Source of the DNA: an uncultured Prevotellaceae bacterium
GTDB taxonomy: Bacteria > Bacteroidota > Bacteroidia > Bacteroidales > Bacteroidaceae
NCBI GenBank assembly: GCA_902799455.1
Contig: CADCAX010000003.1
Span: forward strand, 1 to 40,725
Direction of reading: 5' to 3'
DNA: 40,725 nt
Shown here: positions 37,099-40,725 of the stretch, piece after piece
Layout of the letters: every line of letters starts with the position of its first letter
How positions within the stretch are numbered: position 1 is the first letter of the stretch
Position numbers and translations under genes: made by a program
Notes under the pieces: model-generated
The model's database searches: none
What the model saw: the letters and a program-made list of their open reading frames with translations, nothing else
Told to the model about the DNA's origin: nothing

Positions 37099-37967
37099 TT
37101 TCCTCTTTCAGCCATTAACAGTTCTATTTCGTGCTCATTGATGCCCACCATTGCCTCGCCGAGGTCTTCTGAGATGGCAGCCAAGAGCTTTGCATCCTTG
37201 TAGTTTGTTACTGCCTGCACTATGGCGGCAGCACGTTTTGCAGGGTTTCCGCTTTTGAAGATACCACTACCTACGAATACTCCTTCAGCACCCAGTTGCA
37301 TCATCAGGGCAGCATCAGCAGGTGTTGCTACACCACCGGCGGCAAAGTTCACTACAGGCAGCTTGCCATTCTCATGAACATACTTCACTAAGTCGTATGG
37401 AGCCTGCAGCTGTTTTGCTGCCTCAAAGAGTTCGTCCTCTCTCATGCTGACAACTCGTCTTATTTCACTCTGCATCATGCGCATGTGGCTGACTGCCTGC
37501 ACCACATCTCCTGTACCTGGCTCTCCCTTGGTGCGAATCATGGTGGCACCCTCTGCTATGCGTCTCAATGCCTCGCTGAGGTTCTTTGCTCCACAGACAA
37601 AAGGTACCTCAAACTGTGTCTTGTCAATATGATAGATATCATCGGCAGGGGAGAGGACCTCACTTTCGTCGATATAATCGATTTCTATTGCCTGCAGTAT
37701 CTGTGCCTCAGCAATGTGTCCGATTCTACATTTTGCCATTACAGGAATGCTGACAGCCTCTTGTATGCCACGAATCATCTTTGGATCACTCATTCTCGAT
37801 ACACCTCCTGCTGCACGTATGTCTGCAGGAATTCTTTCCAATGCCATTACTGCGCAAGCGCCTGCTTCTTCTGCTATGCGTGCCTGTTCTGGAGTTGTTA
37901 CATCCATTATAACACCGCCTTTCAACATCTGAGCCAACTGGCGGTTAAGGGTTTGTCTTTCGTTCAT
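37095..37967 (-). CDS. pdxS: Pyridoxal 5'-phosphate synthase lyase subunit PdxS
   Basis: 290 residues from the ATG at 37967. The frame is open to 38090, but that stretch crosses the promoter and is a hydrophobic run foreign to the family. PdxS features are [64 protein letters not shown] (with catalytic Asp/Lys elements nearby), [13 protein letters not shown] and [20 protein letters not shown]. It builds PLP from ribose 5-phosphate, glyceraldehyde 3-phosphate and ammonia. Its promoter shares a 22-nt upstream motif with the adjacent kinase-like/AraC gene. Confidence 0.96.
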   Translation of the reverse strand: MNERQTLNRQLAQMLKGGVIMDVTTPEQARIAEEAGACAVMALERIPADIRAAGGVSRMSDPKMIRGIQEAVSIPVMAKCRIGHIAEAQILQAIEIDYIDESEVLSPADDIYHIDKTQFEVPFVCGAKNLSEALRRIAEGATMIRTKGEPGTGDVVQAVSHMRMMQSEIRRVVSMREDELFEAAKQLQAPYDLVKYVHENGKLPVVNFAAGGVATPADAALMMQLGAEGVFVGSGIFKSGNPAKRAAAIVQAVTNYKDAKLLAAISEDLGEAMVGINEHEIELLMAERGK

Positions 37968-38010
37968 TGTGCTTTGTTTTGTGTTTATGTTTATATTTTG
38001 AAATCGACTG

Positions 38011-38042
38011 CAAAGGAACAACTTCTTCCTGAAACAGACAAA
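38011..38042 (-). promoter_or_regulatory. Promoter of pdxST
   Basis: On the minus strand, TTTG (38039-38042), 20 nt, then TTCCTTTG (38011-38018). The -7 box differs from TAnnTTTG at one base, and the same variant box is used by the kinase-like/AraC gene. A shared motif starts 3 nt upstream of the -33 box. Confidence 0.72.
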
Positions 38043-38045
38043 TAC

Positions 38046-38067
38046 TGTTCCTATCATGAAAAGAAAA
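38046..38067 (-). promoter_or_regulatory. Candidate operator upstream of pdxS
   Basis: A 22-nt stretch with the plus-strand core TGTTCC-N-AT-N-ATGA and then an AAG-AAAA end. It matches 39673-39694 at 19 of 22 positions and has the same 3-nt distance to the -33 box. This is the expected position for an AraC-type activator. Confidence 0.6.
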
Positions 38068-38198
38068 ACTGCAAAAAGGACAAGTGTCATAGTTTAAAAT
38101 ATTTTATTGTTAATAATTTGTATTCGCTGGAAATAAATTTTCTATTCGATGAAAAAAATTCAGCTTATGTGAGGGTTATTATTTCTGATTTCCGAGTG

Positions 38199-38384
38199 CA
38201 AAGATAAGAACAATTTTTGAGGTACTTGAACAAAGTCGCGAAAGTTATTTCACTTTCTTATTTTTCGCGACTTTTGTTTCAAAACCATCGGCAAAGGTAA
38301 GCATAATTTTTGAGGTAATTGAATATAGTTTCCAAAGTTGTTTCACTTTCTTGTTTTTGGAAACGAAACGCAAATATTAGCAAT
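38199..38384. repeat. Two tandem 93-bp units, each with a stem-loop
   Basis: Unit 1 is 38199-38291 and unit 2 is 38292-38384. Both start CAAAGRTAAG and share AATTTTTGAGGTA and a loop of the form GTTRTTTCACTTTCTTRTT. The stems differ but both pair perfectly: GTCGCGAAA/TTTCGCGAC (38235-38243 with 38263-38271) against GTTTCCAAA/TTTGGAAAC (38328-38336 with 38356-38364). A degraded third start may lie at 38371. No ORF uses this DNA. Confidence 0.85.
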
Positions 38385-38391
38385 TTGAAGT

Positions 38392-38605
38392 AGAAGAACC
38401 TTCCCAAACAAAGTGTGAATTTTGTGAATTGTGAATCGGGGGTGGTTTACCCCCAGAGGGTATGAGCCCCTCCTTATATAATGGGAAGGTTCTTCTTTCT
38501 TTTGTAATAATTTATTATTATTTTCTTTCTTCTTCTTTTTTTCAAAACAACCATATAATTTGTTCTGCGCAAACTACCCCCAATTCACAATTCACAAAAT
38601 TCACA
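38392..38605. repeat. MITE-like element with two interleaved inverted repeats
   Basis: A long inverted repeat pairs 38414-38448 with 38571-38605 (33 of 35 positions; arms contain TGTGAATTTTGTGAATT and a GGGGGT block). A second, perfect 15-bp pair, AGAAGAACCTTCCCA (38392-38406) with its complement at 38482-38496, is interleaved with it. A local hairpin GGGGGT-GGTTT-ACCCCC lies at 38438-38454. There is no ORF inside. Confidence 0.8.
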
Positions 38606-38713
38606 TTTTTAGATTTTTTCCGATTTCATCGGGGAAAATGATATAACAAGATATTGATTTTGTTGCTTTGGAGCATGAAAATTGTAAAGAAGACTCTTCA
38701 ATAAGTGATGGTA

Positions 38714-39610
38714 TTAGTGATTTTTTTGCTGAAATTCTGTTGGCGAAACACCTTTGTGCTTCTTAAAGAAGCGGGAAAGCTGTGCCTGGGAAGAGAATCC
38801 CAGGTGATGGGCGATATCTTTAAGGGGTTTATGGGTGGAAGTCAGCAAAGAAACAATTTCAGCCATTATACGTTCATCAATGATAGTTTTTGGTGAACGA
38901 TTGGCAGTACTTCGGGTGACCTGTCCAAGATACCTCGGACTTACGTTGAGTTGCTCGGCATAGAAGGCCACATCGGAGTAATGACTGTGGTAACGTTCCA
39001 CAGTAGCAAGAAACTGATTGTAGAGTTCCTCACAGCGGCTGTTACCCCCTGCATATTCTGCAGGCAGCTGCTTTAGGTACTCTTGAGCATGAAGCATAGC
39101 AATGGTCTCAGATTCCCCCAAACTAAGATAATACGCCAAAGCAGAAGCCAACTGGTTAGCCTGTCCATGTTGTCGAGGGCTGAAAGGAAGGTCTGTGGAT
39201 GACAGCACAACAGTACACAAAGGAATCAGCAGACGTTCGATGGTTTCGAATACTTTCGGATTTATCAGCCTGTCACCACGGGAAGATGTCTGCACAGGGG
39301 CATAGATGATGTGGCGAGGCTTATACTTCTGTAATATCTCCACCAGCATCTCCACCACATCAGAACGTCGAAGAAGACCAATTTTTATTACTTGTGGCTG
39401 CAAGTCGTTAATGATAGCCTCAACCTGCTGGCGAACAACATCAAGGGGCAGGTCATGAAACTCCTGAATGCCAAGAGTATTCTGCACTGTTATGGAAGTA
39501 ATAGCAGACACTGCTCTGCCACCCAAGGCATTGATAAGACGGATATCAGCCTGAATACCAGAGCCTCCTGTGCCGTCACTTCCTGTTATTGTGAGTATTG
39601 TTGTATTCAT
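38714..39610 (-). CDS. Degenerate ThiD/PdxK-like kinase domain fused to an AraC-type DNA-binding domain
   Basis: 298 residues. Residues 1-190 align by eye with ThiD (hydroxymethylpyrimidine/pyridoxine kinase): TITGSDGTGGSGIQADI, AITSITVQNTLGI, IKIGLL. However, about 65 residues with the ATP-contacting KGGH segment are missing after LLIPLCTVVLSSTD, and the catalytic HGTGC reads HGQAN (148-152). Residues about 195-298 are an AraC/XylS double helix-turn-helix (FYAEQLNVSPRYLGQVTRS, LKDIAHHLGFSSQAQLSRFFKKHKGVSP). It is probably a transcription factor that senses a vitamin B6 or pyrimidine ligand. It lies beside pdxST and shares an upstream motif with pdxS. Ligand and activity are inferred. Confidence 0.82.
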   Translation of the reverse strand: MNTTILTITGSDGTGGSGIQADIRLINALGGRAVSAITSITVQNTLGIQEFHDLPLDVVRQQVEAIINDLQPQVIKIGLLRRSDVVEMLVEILQKYKPRHIIYAPVQTSSRGDRLINPKVFETIERLLIPLCTVVLSSTDLPFSPRQHGQANQLASALAYYLSLGESETIAMLHAQEYLKQLPAEYAGGNSRCEELYNQFLATVERYHSHYSDVAFYAEQLNVSPRYLGQVTRSTANRSPKTIIDERIMAEIVSLLTSTHKPLKDIAHHLGFSSQAQLSRFFKKHKGVSPTEFQQKNH

Positions 39611-39637
39611 TTTGTTTCCTTATTTATAATCCAGCGA

Positions 39638-39669
39638 CAAAGGAACGAAAAAAAATATATATAGCCAAA
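39638..39669 (-). promoter_or_regulatory. Promoter of the kinase-like/AraC gene
   Basis: On the minus strand, TTTG (39666-39669), 20 nt, then TTCCTTTG (39638-39645). It uses the same variant -7 box and the same spacing as the pdxST promoter. Confidence 0.72.
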
Positions 39670-39672
39670 AAT

Positions 39673-39694
39673 TGTTCCGATAATGATAAGAAAA
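39673..39694 (-). promoter_or_regulatory. Candidate operator upstream of the kinase-like/AraC gene
   Basis: The partner of 38046-38067: the core TGTTCC-N-AT-N-ATGA and its AAG-AAAA extension, 3 nt from the -33 box. It suggests autoregulation together with control of pdxST. Confidence 0.6.
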
Positions 39695-39786
39695 TATATG
39701 GTTTTGACATGTTAACTTCTTTTAACACTATTATGTGTAACATTTGTGTAACTCCATACGTCTTGTTATTGATAAAGTCAAAATAA

Positions 39787-40245
39787 ATGGACTATAAATA
39801 CATAGAACAGCTTCTGGACAGTTACTTTGAAGCAAAGACGAACTTGGAAGAAGAAAACATTCTCCGTGCATTCTTTGCACAAGAGAATATTCCAAGTCAT
39901 CTACGTAAATATGTAGAGTTATTCCGTGAGCAGTCATTTGGCAAAAATGCTGAGACCCTCGGTTCTGATTTTGATGCTCGCATCATGCAGGAGATAGGAA
40001 TGACAAACATGAAGACATCGGCAGAGACACGTAAGTTCTCATTCAAGCCACTTTGGCGCGCTGCAGCATGTGTAGCAATAGTACTTGCCCTCGGACAAGC
40101 AGCTCAGATGCCTTATTCTGATACAGAGCAGCAGCAACAGGAGCAGATGGCTCGCACATTTGAAATGTTGCAAAAAGTGCAGAAAGATCAGAATTCAGTA
40201 GCAAAGGGAGACAGTATTGTTGACCAGACAAAGACAGTAAATTAA
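39787..40245 (+). CDS. Anti-sigma-factor-like single-span membrane protein
   Basis: 152 residues. A cytoplasmic helical N-terminus (MDYKYIEQLLDSYFEAKTNLEEENILRAFFA) is typical of the small proteins encoded next to ECF sigma genes in Bacteroidales. One membrane helix lies at about residues 88-105 (PLWRAAACVAIVLALGQAA), followed by a short Gln-rich periplasmic tail. No zinc-binding anti-sigma motif is visible. It likely holds the sigma factor at the membrane, but in this window that gene is 3.2 kb upstream, separated by the pdxTS-AraC block. A strong terminator follows. Confidence 0.65.
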   Translation: MDYKYIEQLLDSYFEAKTNLEEENILRAFFAQENIPSHLRKYVELFREQSFGKNAETLGSDFDARIMQEIGMTNMKTSAETRKFSFKPLWRAAACVAIVLALGQAAQMPYSDTEQQQQEQMARTFEMLQKVQKDQNSVAKGDSIVDQTKTVN

Positions 40246-40296
40246 TTTTCTATGCTTTAAGATATAAACTAACCAAACAATCTCTTTAAAACAACT

Positions 40297-40332
40297 AAAA
40301 GCCCCCTAAGCTGTGAAGCTCAGGGGCTTTTT
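40297..40332 (+). terminator. Terminator of the anti-sigma-like gene
   Basis: The stem AAAAGCCCC (40297-40305) with GGGGCTTTT and an inner AGCT/AGCT pair, then a T run to 40332. It separates this gene from the DUF4294 gene. Confidence 0.88.
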
Positions 40333-40370
40333 CATTTATAGAGGTGAAAGGTAAGAGTTAAGAATTAAGA

Positions 40371-40405
40371 AATTATTCATTATGAATTATGCATTATGAA
40401 TTAAT
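40371..40405. repeat. AT-rich ATTATGAATT-family repeat before the DUF4294 gene
   Basis: TTATGAATTATGCATTATGA units of the same family as 12971-13000, 13891-13925 and 14303-14336. It ends 6 bp before the -7 box. Confidence 0.75.
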
Positions 40406-40410
40406 TTTTG

Positions 40411-40418
40411 TACCTTTG
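40411..40418 (+). promoter_or_regulatory. -7 box of the DUF4294 gene
   Basis: TACCTTTG lies only 5 nt before the GTG at 40424, so transcription would begin at or next to the start codon. No -33 TTTG is seen at 20 nt; the position is occupied by the AT-rich repeat. Confidence 0.55.
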
Positions 40419-40423
40419 CAGTC

Positions 40424-40725
40424 GTGAAAAGATATCTGTCACTTTTATTTGTTTTTTCTTTTCTTGCCTTGCTTTCAGCATCGGCACAAAAGAAGAAGGT
40501 GAATCCAGAAGATCGTGAGGTCGATATGGACAGCCCTACTTTTGTTCCTATGGTGAGGGTAGGAAAGATACTTGAGGGCACAGACAGCATCAAATATGTT
40601 GAGATGAATAATGTCTATGTCTATGGTCCTATGGTATTCAAGAACGAAAAGCAGAGACAGGCATACAACAGATTGGTGGCAAATGTGAAGAAAGTGCTTC
40701 CTATAGCCAAAGAGGTAAACAGGGC
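40424..40725 (+). CDS. DUF4294-family exported protein, N-terminal part (cut by window end)
   Basis: About 100 residues are visible. The start is GTG at 40424 (MKRYLSLLFVFSFLALLSAS), a clear signal peptide cut near ASAQ, followed by a charged linker and then VYVYGPMVFKNEKQRQAYNRLVANVKKVLPIAKEVNR, which resembles the DUF4294 family of Bacteroidota from memory. The function is unknown and the protein is probably periplasmic. The gene runs off the right edge without a stop. Confidence 0.68.
   Translation, partial: MKRYLSLLFVFSFLALLSASAQKKKVNPEDREVDMDSPTFVPMVRVGKILEGTDSIKYVEMNNVYVYGPMVFKNEKQRQAYNRLVANVKKVLPIAKEVNR

Larger units (their letters stand above)
37968..38713. other. 746-bp gene-free stretch between pdxS and the kinase-like/AraC gene
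   Basis: It holds the pdxST promoter and operator (38011-38067), about 130 bp of plain AT-rich DNA, the two 93-bp stem-loop units (38199-38384), the MITE-like element (38392-38605), and about 100 bp before the stop of the kinase-like/AraC gene with a small CCGAT-TTC-ATCGG hairpin. No convincing gene is seen on either strand. Confidence 0.7.

Noticed and set aside
37968..38090. N-terminal extension of PdxS (a hydrophobic stretch)
   Set aside because: It runs through the promoter and is absent in the family; the ATG at 37967 matches the family start.
38613..38638. Small hairpin CCGAT-TTC-ATCGG after the kinase-like/AraC gene
   Set aside because: Followed on the transcribed strand by A residues and not by T, so it does not fit a rho-independent terminator.
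1..40725. CRISPR arrays, tRNA or rRNA genes, transposases, riboswitches
   Set aside because: None recognised by eye. Short or unusual tRNAs could be missed without a covariance search.

Overview
The window looks like chromosomal DNA of a Bacteroidota bacterium, most likely order Bacteroidales and probably near Prevotella. The evidence is promoters of the Bacteroides type (TTTG, about 20 nt, then TAnnTTTG) in front of many genes, few strong Shine-Dalgarno sites, and families typical of that phylum: DUF4254, DUF4294, DUF4143 ATPase, TrpB2, a leuS-linked GT9 glycosyltransferase, an S8 protease with a T9SS-like C-terminus and a B-type fumarate reductase. The genus is an inference. I saw no rRNA, tRNA, CRISPR array, transposase or prophage genes.

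Layout. 1-3400 (minus): upp (cut by the window edge) and uraA for uracil salvage, then a membrane EEP-family hydrolase and a rhomboid protease. 3537-4172: HU, its terminator, and an AT-rich gap with a DnaA-box cluster that is a candidate oriC. 4173-11118: DUF4254 gene (plus), then on the minus strand mutS, leuS and a GT9 glycosyltransferase split in two. 11253-12530: an orphan DUF4143 ATPase whose promoter carries three 32-bp tandem repeats. 12531-13049: a gene-free stretch with a 23-bp repeat in three copies. 13050-20331 (minus): polA, S8 protease, ychF, a four-helix-bundle gene between AT-rich repeats, and lgt. 20450-26086: ispB (plus) facing deoC, uvrC and mnmG (minus), with a perfect parS at the uvrC start. 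26244-29703 (plus): fumarate reductase/succinate dehydrogenase operon. 29796-36557 (plus): trpB2, then an overlapping run of an acetyltransferase-like gene, parE, dus, argB and an ECF sigma factor. 36550-39610 (minus): pdxT, pdxS and a fused kinase-like/AraC protein. 39787-40725 (plus): an anti-sigma-like gene and a DUF4294 gene cut by the window end.

Two themes stand out. First, a DnaA-box cluster, one perfect parS with nearby half-sites and a near-perfect parS inside polA lie within about 20 kb, together with mutS, polA, uvrC, mnmG, parE and HU, so this is plausibly the origin-proximal part of the chromosome. Second, pdxST lies beside a gene joining a catalytically degraded ThiD/PdxK-like domain to an AraC DNA-binding domain, and both transcription units carry the same 22-nt motif at the same place upstream of near-identical promoters. 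This suggests a vitamin B6-responsive regulator of a design I do not recognise as described. The intergenic DNA beside it holds two 93-bp units whose hairpin stems differ by paired changes, and a MITE-like inverted repeat. All statements come from reading the sequence; no database search was run.
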